Assembly: GCA_016794465.1 (NCBI GenBank)
Contig: JAEUKA010000027.1
Span: forward strand, 1 to 59,799
Direction of reading: 5' to 3'
Source: Myxococcales bacterium
Lineage (GTDB): Bacteria > Myxococcota_A > Polyangia > Palsa-1104 > JAEUJZ01
DNA length: 59,799 nucleotides
In this document: piece by piece, positions 39,422 to 48,769 of the stretch
How positions within the stretch are numbered: position 1 is the stretch's first letter
Layout: each line of letters starts with the position of its first letter
The notes under the pieces: model-generated
What the model was told of the DNA's origin: nothing
Database searches by the model: none
Seen by the model: only the letters and a program-made list of their open reading frames with translations
Made by a program: the position numbers and the translations under genes

Positions 39422-40771
39422 ATGGACACACTCAATCGCAAACTCTTGGTTGGTCAAGTCTCCTTTCGTCGAGGTGAGCCCGGCTATGAAGACGCGCGGC
39501 GCGCCACGATGTGGAATGCGCGGCTGCCGGATCGATTTCCGGATGTCATCGTGCAAGCCCAGGATGTCTACGATGTCGTCGCTGCGGTGCGGTTGGCGAA
39601 GCGCGAAGGACTGCGGCTGTCGGTGCGATCAGGGGGCCACAGCTGGGCTGGGAATCACGTTCGCGAGGGCGGTCTATTGCTCGATCTGTCGGCGATGAAG
39701 ACGGTCACAGTAGACAAAGCGGCGCTGCGTGCCACCACCGAGCCGGGACGGGCAGGGCATGAGCTGGCGACTCTGCTCGGGCGACAAGGGCTGTTCTTTC
39801 CGACCGGACACTGCAAGGGAGTCTGCGTCGGCGGCTATCTTCTGCAAGGTGGATTTGGTTGGCACAGTCGCACGCTCGGCCCGGCCTGTCAGAGTGTGAT
39901 CGGGCTTGACTTGGTGACGGTTGACGGCGACATCGTTCACGCCAGTCCGACGGAAAATACGGATCTGTATTGGGCCGCGCGCGGGTCCGGACCGGGCTTT
40001 TTCTGTGTCGTGACAAGGTTCCATCTGCGCGTCTATCCCAAGCCAAGTGTGATCGGCTTTGCGATGCAGAGCTTTGCGATCGACCGACTCGAAGAGGTCT
40101 TCCGCTTTGCTCATGAAGTCGGCCCAGAGGTTCCCAAGTCCGTCGAGCTACAGCTCCTGATGAGCCGCAATGCCACAGGAGTAGGAGGCCCTGGAATCGA
40201 AGTATTTGCGCCCGTGTTTGCCGATGGCTATCGCGATGCGGTGCGCGATCTCGAGTTTCTGAACAAAGGTCCACTGCGGCGCAAGACTGCACTGAAAGTT
40301 CCGTTTGCACCGTCGACGATGAACCTGATGTATCTGGCGGTGATGACGCACTATCCCGCGCAGCATCGCTATGTCGTGGACAACATGTGGACGCGAGCTC
40401 CGATCGATGCGCTGCTGCCGGGACTGCACAAGATCGCGGCCACCATGCCTCCTGCTCCTTCGCACATGCTGTGGCTGAACTGGGCGCCGCCACCGACGAG
40501 GCCGGACATGGCGTTTTCGGTGGAAGACAGCATCTATGTGGCGCTCTACGGAGGCTGGAAACATGCCGCAGATGATGAGAAGTATTCCACTTGGGCCACC
40601 GAACGGATGCGCGAGATGGCACCACTCTCTTCGGGCTGTCAGCTCGCGGATGAGAACTTGGGACAGCGACCAGCTCGCTTTGTCACCGACGAAAACCTGC
40701 GACGATTGGATGCGATCCGCAGCGAGCGCGATCCCCAGAGTCGCTTTCATTCCTATATGGGAAGACCATGA
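39422..40771 (+). CDS. BBE-type FAD-linked oxidase
   Basis: 449 residues of the berberine-bridge-enzyme-like/PCMH flavoprotein family. Seen: RSGGHSW near 69 (the His that binds FAD covalently), the G-H-C...VGGYLLQGGFGW segment near 124-142 with a Cys at the second covalent position, and the cap domain. The last ~45 residues include F-H-S-Y-M-G-R, as in the BBE C-terminal segment. It has no signal peptide. Role: likely two-electron oxidation of a phenolic or sugar-like substrate with O2. Its stop overlaps the next ATG by 4 nt. Together with a LysR gene it forms a small catabolic or tailoring unit. Confidence 0.88.
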   Translation: MDTLNRKLLVGQVSFRRGEPGYEDARRATMWNARLPDRFPDVIVQAQDVYDVVAAVRLAKREGLRLSVRSGGHSWAGNHVREGGLLLDLSAMKTVTVDKAALRATTEPGRAGHELATLLGRQGLFFPTGHCKGVCVGGYLLQGGFGWHSRTLGPACQSVIGLDLVTVDGDIVHASPTENTDLYWAARGSGPGFFCVVTRFHLRVYPKPSVIGFAMQSFAIDRLEEVFRFAHEVGPEVPKSVELQLLMSRNATGVGGPGIEVFAPVFADGYRDAVRDLEFLNKGPLRRKTALKVPFAPSTMNLMYLAVMTHYPAQHRYVVDNMWTRAPIDALLPGLHKIAATMPPAPSHMLWLNWAPPPTRPDMAFSVEDSIYVALYGGWKHAADDEKYSTWATERMREMAPLSSGCQLADENLGQRPARFVTDENLRRLDAIRSERDPQSRFHSYMGRP

Positions 40772-41616
40772 ACCATCCAAGTCCGAACCGACTCCTTTCA
40801 CTGGGTCTGACTGCCGCAGATCTGGCCGGAAAGCCGTACGCTGCGTACTACATGCCGCAGATGGGAGGACTCCCTTCCCATGCCCAATCGGCACTCCTTA
40901 CCGGGCCGGTGGCGGCTCCCCTTTTGCCCCGGCTGAGCGACGCGCCGCAGCTGCTCCTTGCGCAAGAGACAGAGCTGGAAAATGGCTTCGGATTTCAGGA
41001 AGACGGAACGCTGCATGTGGCGATTCGTACCGAGCTTCCAGATGTGACTCCTGAGATGATCGACTTCTGGTTTGGTTGGCACAGTGCCGAGCCAGCGCGC
41101 TACAAGCTGTGGCATCCGCGCGCCCATCTTCATGCGCAGTGGGAATCGGCAGAGTCGCCGCAGCAGGCCCAGTCCAAAGGTCGCGTGCGCTACGTGGGGC
41201 GTGTCTCTTTCGTAGATGAATATCTGGGCAGTCGGCTGCAGCAGGTGGCGATCGGATTCCTACCACCCGCTGCGTTGGGATTTGATGAGTCTCTGCTTGC
41301 CGATCCGCAGCAGGCGACGGTGGTGGCGGCGCGGATCAGCTTTGCGAGTGCACCGCTCGATGTCGGCTATCTGGTTCATCATGTGCGCAAGATCGCCGGG
41401 GGATCAGAGATGCGCTCGCGCTTCTGGCTGGGCGGCTCGCATGCTTCCGTGCGCGCGGGCGGTCTGCGGATGCGGGTTCCCAGTCAGCTGGCGCGACGGA
41501 TTCGGGCTCCCTCGATCGAGGAGGGGCGCGACCTGCTTGTGCACTGTTCCCAAGAGATGTCACACTTGGCGAGGTTTTTGCCGAAGCTGTACGCAGAGCT
41601 GTACGAGCTGCCATAA
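40768..41616 (+). CDS. PhlG-like (DAPG/phloretin) hydrolase
   Basis: 282 residues. Seen: D-F-W-FGWHSAEPARYKLWHPRAH near 112-130, the Zn-binding signature of the DAPG_hydrolase family, and HCSQEMSHLARFLPKLY at the C-terminus supplying the last His/Glu. PhlG cleaves the C-C bond of 2,4-diacetylphloroglucinol to the monoacetyl form; related enzymes hydrolyse phloretin. A zinc-dependent C-C hydrolase of an acylphenol is thus expected. It overlaps the BBE-like oxidase gene by 4 nt, so both act on one pathway. Exact substrate unknown. Confidence 0.85.
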   Translation: MNHPSPNRLLSLGLTAADLAGKPYAAYYMPQMGGLPSHAQSALLTGPVAAPLLPRLSDAPQLLLAQETELENGFGFQEDGTLHVAIRTELPDVTPEMIDFWFGWHSAEPARYKLWHPRAHLHAQWESAESPQQAQSKGRVRYVGRVSFVDEYLGSRLQQVAIGFLPPAALGFDESLLADPQQATVVAARISFASAPLDVGYLVHHVRKIAGGSEMRSRFWLGGSHASVRAGGLRMRVPSQLARRIRAPSIEEGRDLLVHCSQEMSHLARFLPKLYAELYELP

Positions 41617-41634
41617 ACCGGGAAGGGGGGCCTG

Positions 41635-44600
41635 GTGGTGGATGAAGTTGTGCTTGAGTTTGCCCGCGCTCAGCAGGCCGGTGATCCATTTGCCTTCCGC
41701 TTTGAACCACAGAGTTACTTGCTGCGGACGGAGGGCGGAGGCTTCGAGAGCAGTGAGCTGCCGTGGACGGCTTCGCTGCTGGCGGATCTGGCGGCACTTC
41801 AAAAGCCCGGTCTGGATCGGGTGATCGTACAGAGAGTGGGAGAGCTGCTGCGGCGCTTTGTGGCACCGATCGATATGGCGCAGATCGAGTCGCGCTGTGT
41901 GGCGGCGAGTCGGGCTGGTAAGCAAGTCATCCTGACCATTCGCTCTGCCGCTGCCGAGCTGTACGCGCTGCCGTGGGAGCTGTTGACGGACAAGGGAAGT
42001 GGTCAACACTTGGGCGCGCTCCCTTCGGTGCTGATTCGCTATGAGTGGCCGCAGACCCATACGGCGGCAGAGTCACCATCACCGCGACCGGAAGGAGGAC
42101 GGATTCTGTTTGCCTGGTCAGCGACGGGCGGAGCGGTTCCGGCCAATGAACAAGTACAAGCCATTCGCAGTGCCTGTGAGTCCGGATTCCTTCCGTTTGA
42201 TGAAGATCACGACGTACTGCCGAACGTGTCATGTGAGCGACTGGTTGCGACGTTGGAAGCAGCCAAAGCGAAGGGACAGCCGATCTCGGTGCTGCATCTT
42301 TTGTGTCATGGCGGGGCAAGTGGGAGTACGTTCGGGCTGCTGCTAAATGGAAACAGCGACGGAGAATCGGTGGTGGTCGATGCCGGAACGCTGCGTCAGC
42401 TGCTGGCTCCGTTTGCCGATATGGTGCGACTGGTGGTGCTGTCTGCCTGTGATTCCGGAAACGTCGGGCCGCTTGGGAATCAGCTCGGGAGTGTCGCGCA
42501 GGCGCTGCATCGGGCCGGATTCTGTTCGGTGACTGCGTCGCGATATCCGCTGGCAGTGGCCGCTTCGATCAAGCTGACAGAGACTCTGTATCGCGGCTTG
42601 GTGGCGGAAAATCAGTCGCTAGAGCAGGCTCTGCTCGCAGTGCGAAATCGACTCTTTCGCGATCCTTCGCAGCTGGACTGGGCGACGCTGCAATTGTATG
42701 CGCGAAGTGAAAATGGGGTAGACAGTAGGCCTCTTATCTTTCGTCCCTACCGAGGACTGCTGGCCTTTCATCCGCAGCACAGTCGTTTTTTCTTTGGTCG
42801 GGATCGCGAGATTGCCGAGATCAAGTCCGCACTCTCCAAGCTGGACAGAGCCCAGCTGCCGCGATTCCTGATTGTGGCGGGAGCCTCTGGATCAGGAAAG
42901 TCATCGGTGGTGTTGGCCGGTGCGATGCCGCAGCTTGTCGCGGAAGCGGACGATCGACTCCAGTCGGTGGTGATCCGTCCGGGCAGTGATCCGATTCATA
43001 CGCTGGAGGCCGCGCTTCCCAAAGAGACTCCTCCTTCGCGTGCTCGTGGGGTGCTGCTGGTTGTCGATCAGCTGGAAGAGATCTTTACCCATGTCACGGA
43101 CTCCGCAGTGCGCACGGACTTTGTCAAGAGACTGTGGCGCCTGGCGCAGCAGTCGGGGGTCCAGATCATCTGCACGCTGCGGGTCGATTTCATCGGTGAA
43201 TGTGGGGATGTGGTCGTCGATGAAGCGGGTCTGCGGCTGGATCGCGTGGCCTATGATGATCGCCACCGCAGCTTCATTGCGCAGCTCGATGGAGAGCAGC
43301 TGCGCGCGATCATCGAAGGACCTGCGCAGCGGGTTGGACTGCAGCTGGAAGCGGGCCTGACCAGTCGGATGGTCGAAGCGATTGGTGCCGAGCCGGGGGC
43401 GCTGCCGCTGCTGGAACATACCCTCGATCTGCTGTGGCTGCGACGCAGCGGACGGATGTTGACCCAGGCTGGTTATGATGCGCTGGGACAGCTCTCGGGG
43501 GCTCTGTCTCAACATGCAGAGGCACTCCTGCTGCGGTTGAGTGAAGAAGAGCAGCGGTCGGCGCAGCGCCTGATGGTGCGACTGGTGAATCCCGGTGATG
43601 GGGTGGTGCGAGCCACTCGGCAGCGCGTTCCGACGGATCGACTTCAGCCTTCCGGAGCAGAGGCGAGGGCGCGCTTTGTGAAAGTACTGCGTGAGGCCAC
43701 TGATGCGCGGCTGCTGGTCTGTGCGGGGGAAGCGCAGCACGAGACAGTGGAAGTGGCGCATGAAGCGCTGATTCGCAGCTGGCCGCGCTTGCATACCTGG
43801 CTGCAAAAAGATCGCGTCATGTTGGCAGAGCTCTCGTCGCTGGAAAGTCTGCTGGCGCAGTGGCGAGCCCACAAAGCGCTGCTGACCGGAGAGCAGCTGC
43901 GCTTTGTGGAGCGACTGGCCCGCGACTATCCAGAGAGCTTTCCGGAGGAAGCGCGGACTCTGCTTGCGAGCAGTCAAAAAGAGGCGCACAAAATATTTCT
44001 TTTGAAGCGGATCGGTCTGTTCGTGGTGTTGGCTACGACCGTCATTTTTGCGTCGCTGTTCTACTTTGAGCAGCGCGCGAGCAGACAAGCAGAGCTGGCG
44101 CGAACGCAGCTGGTGTCTCTGCTCAGCAAGACCAGTCGGAATCCGAGCGCGACAGAGCTGCTCCGTACGCTGGCGCGGCTGCGACTGGAGCTAGAGCTAC
44201 GGCCGGATCTGGCGCTAGAGACAGTTGCCCAAGCGCTGCGAACCGAGCCTCACAATGGCGCTCTGCTCACGGATCAGGCAGAGTACTTTCTGGCTTCCGG
44301 AGATCTGTCGGCAGCGATGGTGGCGGCGCATGCGTCTCTTCAGACAGAGAGCGATCCGGTCCTGCGCGTGTATGGAGCACTGTGGGGGTGGACGGCTGCT
44401 CGTTTGCGCATGCAGACAGAGGATCAGCGCGTCTGGGGGGAGCGGCTCCTAACGGAGTACAGCAAGTTACCCAGCACGGCGAGTGTGGAAGCGCGTCCGG
44501 CGATGACTCAGCTCATGATCATGGCGCAGCGCCGGCTTACACAGTCACTCCCGCTGACAGATGTGCTGGCGACGTTTGCGATCCTGTCCGGACCGAACAC

Positions 44601-44643
44601 GCCGACCAAAGTGCAAGACCTCCGCAAGCGGCTGCTGCCGTAA
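41635..44643 (+). CDS. CHAT peptidase-nSTAND ATPase, membrane-anchored
   Basis: 1002 residues from a GTG start. N-terminal CHAT caspase-like domain with dyad His in LHLLCHGG (residue 225) and Cys in LSACDSG (272). At 366-380 the junction RPYRGLLAFHP, F-F-F-GRDREI marks an nSTAND module; P-loop GASGSGKSS near 416-424, Walker B VVDQLEEIF near 475. A membrane helix (LFVVLATTVIFASLFYF) lies near 795-812, then a helical TPR-like C-terminus of 190 residues. CHAT-STAND proteins are sensor-proteases in bacterial immunity or signalling; here WD40 repeats are absent. It starts 18 bp after the PhlG-like gene, so may be co-transcribed. Confidence 0.85.
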   Translation: MVDEVVLEFARAQQAGDPFAFRFEPQSYLLRTEGGGFESSELPWTASLLADLAALQKPGLDRVIVQRVGELLRRFVAPIDMAQIESRCVAASRAGKQVILTIRSAAAELYALPWELLTDKGSGQHLGALPSVLIRYEWPQTHTAAESPSPRPEGGRILFAWSATGGAVPANEQVQAIRSACESGFLPFDEDHDVLPNVSCERLVATLEAAKAKGQPISVLHLLCHGGASGSTFGLLLNGNSDGESVVVDAGTLRQLLAPFADMVRLVVLSACDSGNVGPLGNQLGSVAQALHRAGFCSVTASRYPLAVAASIKLTETLYRGLVAENQSLEQALLAVRNRLFRDPSQLDWATLQLYARSENGVDSRPLIFRPYRGLLAFHPQHSRFFFGRDREIAEIKSALSKLDRAQLPRFLIVAGASGSGKSSVVLAGAMPQLVAEADDRLQSVVIRPGSDPIHTLEAALPKETPPSRARGVLLVVDQLEEIFTHVTDSAVRTDFVKRLWRLAQQSGVQIICTLRVDFIGECGDVVVDEAGLRLDRVAYDDRHRSFIAQLDGEQLRAIIEGPAQRVGLQLEAGLTSRMVEAIGAEPGALPLLEHTLDLLWLRRSGRMLTQAGYDALGQLSGALSQHAEALLLRLSEEEQRSAQRLMVRLVNPGDGVVRATRQRVPTDRLQPSGAEARARFVKVLREATDARLLVCAGEAQHETVEVAHEALIRSWPRLHTWLQKDRVMLAELSSLESLLAQWRAHKALLTGEQLRFVERLARDYPESFPEEARTLLASSQKEAHKIFLLKRIGLFVVLATTVIFASLFYFEQRASRQAELARTQLVSLLSKTSRNPSATELLRTLARLRLELELRPDLALETVAQALRTEPHNGALLTDQAEYFLASGDLSAAMVAAHASLQTESDPVLRVYGALWGWTAARLRMQTEDQRVWGERLLTEYSKLPSTASVEARPAMTQLMIMAQRRLTQSLPLTDVLATFAILSGPNTPTKVQDLRKRLLP

Positions 44644-44654
44644 CGCTGACGTGG

Positions 44655-45185
44655 TTACCGACTGAATACGGGTCGCCAGCTGGCCAGGAACGTCGGCAGA
44701 TCACTCAGCGCAAAGCGGACCTCTGCGAACCCCAGCTCGTGTCCGTGCGCATCGTAGAGGACCCCGGGCAGGACCGTCATCGTGTTCACCAAATCCAGCG
44801 GCGAAACGTCCTTCTGTCCGGCAAAACGACAGGGCGATCCGTGCTGATCCGCAAACGTGAACTCGTACCGAATTACTCGCTCCAGCGGCAAGATCCACAG
44901 CGAGCCCGACAGCGCCGCCGACTCTGCCACGTCAGGAATCGACACTGTGCCAGTAATCTCCGTCCGGCCATCGGCTAGGAACTCGCCCAGCGACGGAACT
45001 TCGGCGTGAAGACGGAACTCCATGTGCTGCGGATGCTGCGCCCCGGCGAGCGTAATCGGCCCCGCCATCGTCTCATCGAATGAAAAGCCAGGCAGCTTGA
45101 AGAGGAAGCTCTGCGCCTCTTGCTTGGCCTGCACAGCGACCGCCATCAGCCGCTGCGCTTTGTCGAGAAGCGATGCAATGTTCAT
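44655..45185 (-). CDS. unknown protein, possible cholesterol-oxidase-associated beta domain
   Basis: 176 residues. I cannot place it with certainty. The pattern F-D-E-T-M-x-G-P-I, G-T-V-S-I-P, S-L-W-I-L-P, I-R-Y-E-F-x-F-x-D-x-H-G and F-A-G-Q-K recalls the small beta-rich domain at one end of some GMC/cholesterol-oxidase-type proteins, but the match is weak. It overlaps the RluA gene by 4 nt (ATGA) and so is translationally coupled with it. No signal peptide. Function unassigned. Confidence 0.5.
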   Translation of the reverse strand: MNIASLLDKAQRLMAVAVQAKQEAQSFLFKLPGFSFDETMAGPITLAGAQHPQHMEFRLHAEVPSLGEFLADGRTEITGTVSIPDVAESAALSGSLWILPLERVIRYEFTFADQHGSPCRFAGQKDVSPLDLVNTMTVLPGVLYDAHGHELGFAEVRFALSDLPTFLASWRPVFSR

Positions 45186-46132
45186 AAGTTCTCCTTACCA
45201 CCAAGCGGCGGCAAAAGCTCAGCGAGCAGCGTCGCCCGATCTGCCCCAAGCGGAGCCTCGATCGTGATCCGCTTGCTCGGGTCCGACGGCGACCCGAAGC
45301 GGAGCCGACTGGCATGCAGAAACTGCCCACCCGGCTCGCCCTGTCCATAGAGCGGATCACCGACGATAGGTAGCCCCAGGTGCGCAAGGTGGACACGAAT
45401 CTGATGACGGCGTCCGGTCCTCGCCACCACCCGCAGCAGCGTATGGGTAGGTCCGCGCTGAACCACAAAGAAGCAGGTGTGGGCATCGAGCGCCGCCGGG
45501 TGATAAATCTGCTCCGGCGTCGTCGCGACCATCATCTTGGGACTACCCCCGCGACCGGTCAGAAGTGGCAGCGTGACATCGAACTCATCGTCACTCGGAG
45601 TCCCCACCACCAGCGCCAGGTACTCTTTTTCGATCAGTCCTTCGGCAAAGTCGCTGCGCAGCTTCTGCCACGCCTCTTGGGTCCGCGCAAAGATCAGCGC
45701 GCCACTGGTGTCGGTATCGAGCCGGTGACAGACGCCGCCTTCCCGCACCGGCTGAGCCGCCTGAGCGCACTCGGGATAGCGCGCCACCACCGCCGACGCC
45801 ACCGTCCCCAGCTCTCCAGCACGCAGCGGATGACACGCCATGCCTTGCGGCTTGCTGACCACCACCACGTCGGCGTCTTCGTACAGCACCGTCAGCGGCA
45901 GCTCGGGCTGCGGCACGGGCGGCGTTGACTGATCATCCTGCGCCTCGCTCGTCACGGTCACCGTCTGACCGGCGAGCAGCGCCGCGCCTTTCTTGCCAAT
46001 CCGACCATCGACCTGCACCAGCCCGTCGGCAATCAGTCGCATCGCCGCCCCGCGACTGACCCCCGAGTGCTCGGCGACGAAACGATCCAAGCGAAGCTGA
46101 ACCGCCGAAGAATCCACAACAAACGTACGCAC
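45182..46132 (-). CDS. RluA-family pseudouridine synthase
   Basis: 316 residues. N-terminal S4 RNA-binding domain (R-L-D-R-F-V-A-E...V-S-R-G-A-A-M-R-L-I near 14-40). Catalytic motif HRLDTDTSG near 136-144 with the active-site Asp, then KEYLALV near 169 and TGRRHQIRVH near 240. It converts uridine to pseudouridine in rRNA or tRNA; RluA, RluC and RluD cannot be told apart from sequence alone. Starts 9 bp after the preceding OMP gene stop; co-transcribed. Confidence 0.93.
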   Translation of the reverse strand: MRTFVVDSSAVQLRLDRFVAEHSGVSRGAAMRLIADGLVQVDGRIGKKGAALLAGQTVTVTSEAQDDQSTPPVPQPELPLTVLYEDADVVVVSKPQGMACHPLRAGELGTVASAVVARYPECAQAAQPVREGGVCHRLDTDTSGALIFARTQEAWQKLRSDFAEGLIEKEYLALVVGTPSDDEFDVTLPLLTGRGGSPKMMVATTPEQIYHPAALDAHTCFFVVQRGPTHTLLRVVARTGRRHQIRVHLAHLGLPIVGDPLYGQGEPGGQFLHASRLRFGSPSDPSKRITIEAPLGADRATLLAELLPPLGGKENL

Positions 46133-46141
46133 GCAGACTCC

Positions 46142-47014
46142 TTAGAATCGGAACTCGGGGCCGCCACCGACGTAGAAACCTACGAGTCGCCAGCCACCAT
46201 CAAGGTGCCAGTAGACGTGATCCTGCAGCTTGAAGCGCAGCCCAATCAGCGTATTTAGCACCGGCACCACACGCGGATTGAACGGATAGGTCTGCGTCGA
46301 CCGCTGACACGGGCTCGTCGGTGTATCGAGTGTGTCGTTGTCGCCTGGGCAGCCCGCCGCGTTGAGCCTGTCGATGGTTGCCGAGTCGGTCTTCTCAATC
46401 GGACCGACGTTCTTGGGATAGCACTTGGTCGAGTCCCCCGCGTTCTCGTCGGTGCAGCCCGAGTTGTTGGTGATCTGATAGATGTTGCCGAACACGTAGC
46501 CGATGCCGAGGCCGGCTCCGACGCGCAGCTCGAGCCACGAGGTCAGGTTCCAGTGGCCAATCAGCGACGCATCGAATGACAGCGACGACAGCTTGTCGAA
46601 GCGAGTGAAGTGTGTCTCGGTGGCGGCGGTGTTGCCTTTGCCGAGGAAGTTGCCGCTCGCCGCCTCGAGCCACGAGTAGTCCACCGACAGCACCACATCA
46701 AACCCCGCGCGCCGATACAGGTATTCCATCCCGACCGACCAGCCGTCGTTGAGCTGCGTGTGCGCCGTCAGAAACGAGGCAATCGACCAGCCCGGCACCG
46801 TCACCCAGCGCGCTCGCAAGGCCAGCGCATGCGGCGTAACCTGCGACGGCACGGCCACCGGCGCAGCGAACATCGGTGACGAGTTTTGCGTCTGAGCAAA
46901 AGCGGCAGGCTGTGCAGGCTGACTCGGCTCGACCGGGGCCTGCACCTGGGCCAGGGCGGGCAGGGCAAGTCCCAAGGACAGCGAAAGAACGAAGTAGGCA
47001 AGCAGTCGTCGCAT
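46142..47014 (-). CDS. outer-membrane beta-barrel-type protein
   Basis: 290 residues. Signal peptide MRRLLAYFVLSLSLGLALPALAQ with an AXA-type cleavage site. After a Pro/Gln-rich linker, the body alternates aromatic and polar residues as in beta strands (W-S-V-G-M-E-Y-L-Y-R-R, V-D-Y-S-W-L, G-H-W-N-L) and ends on a terminal Phe (G-P-E-F-R-F), as expected for BAM-dependent barrels. A Cys-containing insertion (C-T-D-E-N ... C-Y-P) is probably an external loop. ATG at 47014 has an AGGAG site. First gene of an operon with RluA and the 176-residue protein. Ligand unknown. Confidence 0.75.
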   Translation of the reverse strand: MRRLLAYFVLSLSLGLALPALAQVQAPVEPSQPAQPAAFAQTQNSSPMFAAPVAVPSQVTPHALALRARWVTVPGWSIASFLTAHTQLNDGWSVGMEYLYRRAGFDVVLSVDYSWLEAASGNFLGKGNTAATETHFTRFDKLSSLSFDASLIGHWNLTSWLELRVGAGLGIGYVFGNIYQITNNSGCTDENAGDSTKCYPKNVGPIEKTDSATIDRLNAAGCPGDNDTLDTPTSPCQRSTQTYPFNPRVVPVLNTLIGLRFKLQDHVYWHLDGGWRLVGFYVGGGPEFRF

Positions 47015-47143
47015 CGAGGCTCCTTTCGCAACCAGTGACAGCGAAGTAGGTCGCATGTACCAGCGAGGCTAGCACTTTGTATCCAGCGCACCTACAGCGA
47101 AGTTGGCGCCGCTCTGCTTCCCGGTCCGCGCACAGCGCTTGCG

Positions 47144-48769
47144 ATGGACGAAAATTGTTGCTCTCTATTGGGAATGCAAGCTCTCAATCAGGTGGTGCAG
47201 GGCGCGTCGCAAGTGCCGTTGTGCGAGGCAGAGGGGCTGTCGGTGCGCTGTCAGCAGAAGCTTGCCAACGATCGGGTGTCGATTGCGCTGCGGCCAGGCG
47301 AAGTGGTGGCGCTGCTCGGGGAAAATGGCGCCGGCAAGTCGACGCTGCTGCACGCGCTGTATGGCCTGGTGCAGCCGTGTGCGGGGACGGTCTGTTATCA
47401 CGGGCGGCCAGTGGTTCCGACGCCACAGCGAGCGATTGCGGCGGGGCTGGGTCTGATTCATCAGCACTTTTTGCTCGTCCCAACCCTGACGGTGGCGGAG
47501 AACATTGTCCTCGGGCAAGAGCCGCGCCGGTTTGGGCTGCTCGTCGATGGCAAGCGGGCCGCCGCCGAGGTCGAAGCGCTGGGTGAGCGGCATGGTCTGG
47601 CGGTCGCGCCACAGCGTCTGGTGTCCGAGCTGAGCGTCGGAGAAGCCCAGCGGGTGGAGATCCTCAAAGCGCTCTATCGTGGCGCCAAGCTGCTGCTCCT
47701 CGATGAACCGACGGCGGTGCTGACGCCAGGCGAGGCGGTGCGGCTGCTGACGACGCTGCGGCGGCTTCTCGACGAAGACCCAGACGGACAGCGGGCACTG
47801 CTGCTGGTGACGCACAAGCTCGACGAAGTGTTGCAGGTGGCGGACCGCGCGGTGGTGATGCGAGATGGGCGCGTCGTCGAGGAGTTTCAGCGTGCGGACT
47901 TTTCCTCGGCGGCGATGGCACGAGCGATGGTGGGACGCGACATTCAGGTCATCAGTCGAGCGACCGAGCCCGTGAGGACAGCCTCGGAAGACTCGCCTGG
48001 TTCTTTGCATGTCCAAGATCTTGTCGTCGAGCGAGAGGGGACCGAGTGGGTTCGCAGCGTCTCTTTTTCGGTGTCGCCGGGGCAGATTGTCGGCATTGCT
48101 GGCGTCGCTGGCAATGGACAGAGTGAGCTGGTCGCCGCGCTTGCGGGTCTTTTGCCGGTCAAAGCGGGTCGGATTCAGCTCGGCGCCGAGGACATTACCC
48201 ACACCGATGTGCTCTCGCGACTGCGACGGGGACTGGCGGTGGTGCCGGAAGATCGGCAGCGCCACGGCCTGGTCCTCGATATGACGCTCGCGGAGAACCT
48301 ACTCTTGGGGCATCAGCAGCAGCTCTCACGCGGGCCGGCACACCTGTTTCTCGACGAGCCACGGATTCGCGAAGTGGCGACCAAAGTGCTCTTGGCAGCG
48401 GATGTCAGACCCGCAGATCCGGACTCCGTGGCGCGAACGCTGTCGGGAGGAAATCAGCAAAAGGTGGTCTTGGCGCGGGCCCTGTCGGTGGCGACCGAGC
48501 TGCCGCGTGTGCTGATCGCCGCCCAGCCGACGCGCGGGGTCGACATTGGCGCCATTGAGAGCATTCATCGCACACTCCTCGACGCACGTGACGCCGGCTG
48601 CGCGATTTTGCTCTTGTCCGCCGAGCTGTCCGAGCTGCAAGCGCTCTGCGATCAGATCTTGGTGATGTATCGCGGGCAGATGGTTGCCAGCCTCGCGAAT
48701 CACCCCGATGCCCCGGTCAGTCGCGAGCAGCTGGGCGAGCTGATGGCTGGCGTGTTCCCACGGATATAG
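47144..48769 (+). CDS. tandem ABC-transporter ATPase (BmpA/ribose-type)
   Basis: 541 residues with two nucleotide-binding domains in one chain, as in RbsA/NupO (simple sugar or nucleoside importers). First NBD: GENGAGKST near 61-69, signature LSVGE near 164, Walker B LLLLDEPTAVLTP near 182. Second NBD: degenerate Walker A G-V-A-GNGQSE near 320, LSGGNQQK near 435, I-A-A-Q-P-T-R-G-V-D near 462. A degenerate second site is normal for the family. No permease or binding-protein gene lies next to it, so the partners are elsewhere. The start is uncertain (ATG 47144 or 47174). Its end overlaps lysA tail-to-tail by 53 bp. Confidence 0.88.
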   Translation: MDENCCSLLGMQALNQVVQGASQVPLCEAEGLSVRCQQKLANDRVSIALRPGEVVALLGENGAGKSTLLHALYGLVQPCAGTVCYHGRPVVPTPQRAIAAGLGLIHQHFLLVPTLTVAENIVLGQEPRRFGLLVDGKRAAAEVEALGERHGLAVAPQRLVSELSVGEAQRVEILKALYRGAKLLLLDEPTAVLTPGEAVRLLTTLRRLLDEDPDGQRALLLVTHKLDEVLQVADRAVVMRDGRVVEEFQRADFSSAAMARAMVGRDIQVISRATEPVRTASEDSPGSLHVQDLVVEREGTEWVRSVSFSVSPGQIVGIAGVAGNGQSELVAALAGLLPVKAGRIQLGAEDITHTDVLSRLRRGLAVVPEDRQRHGLVLDMTLAENLLLGHQQQLSRGPAHLFLDEPRIREVATKVLLAADVRPADPDSVARTLSGGNQQKVVLARALSVATELPRVLIAAQPTRGVDIGAIESIHRTLLDARDAGCAILLLSAELSELQALCDQILVMYRGQMVASLANHPDAPVSREQLGELMAGVFPRI

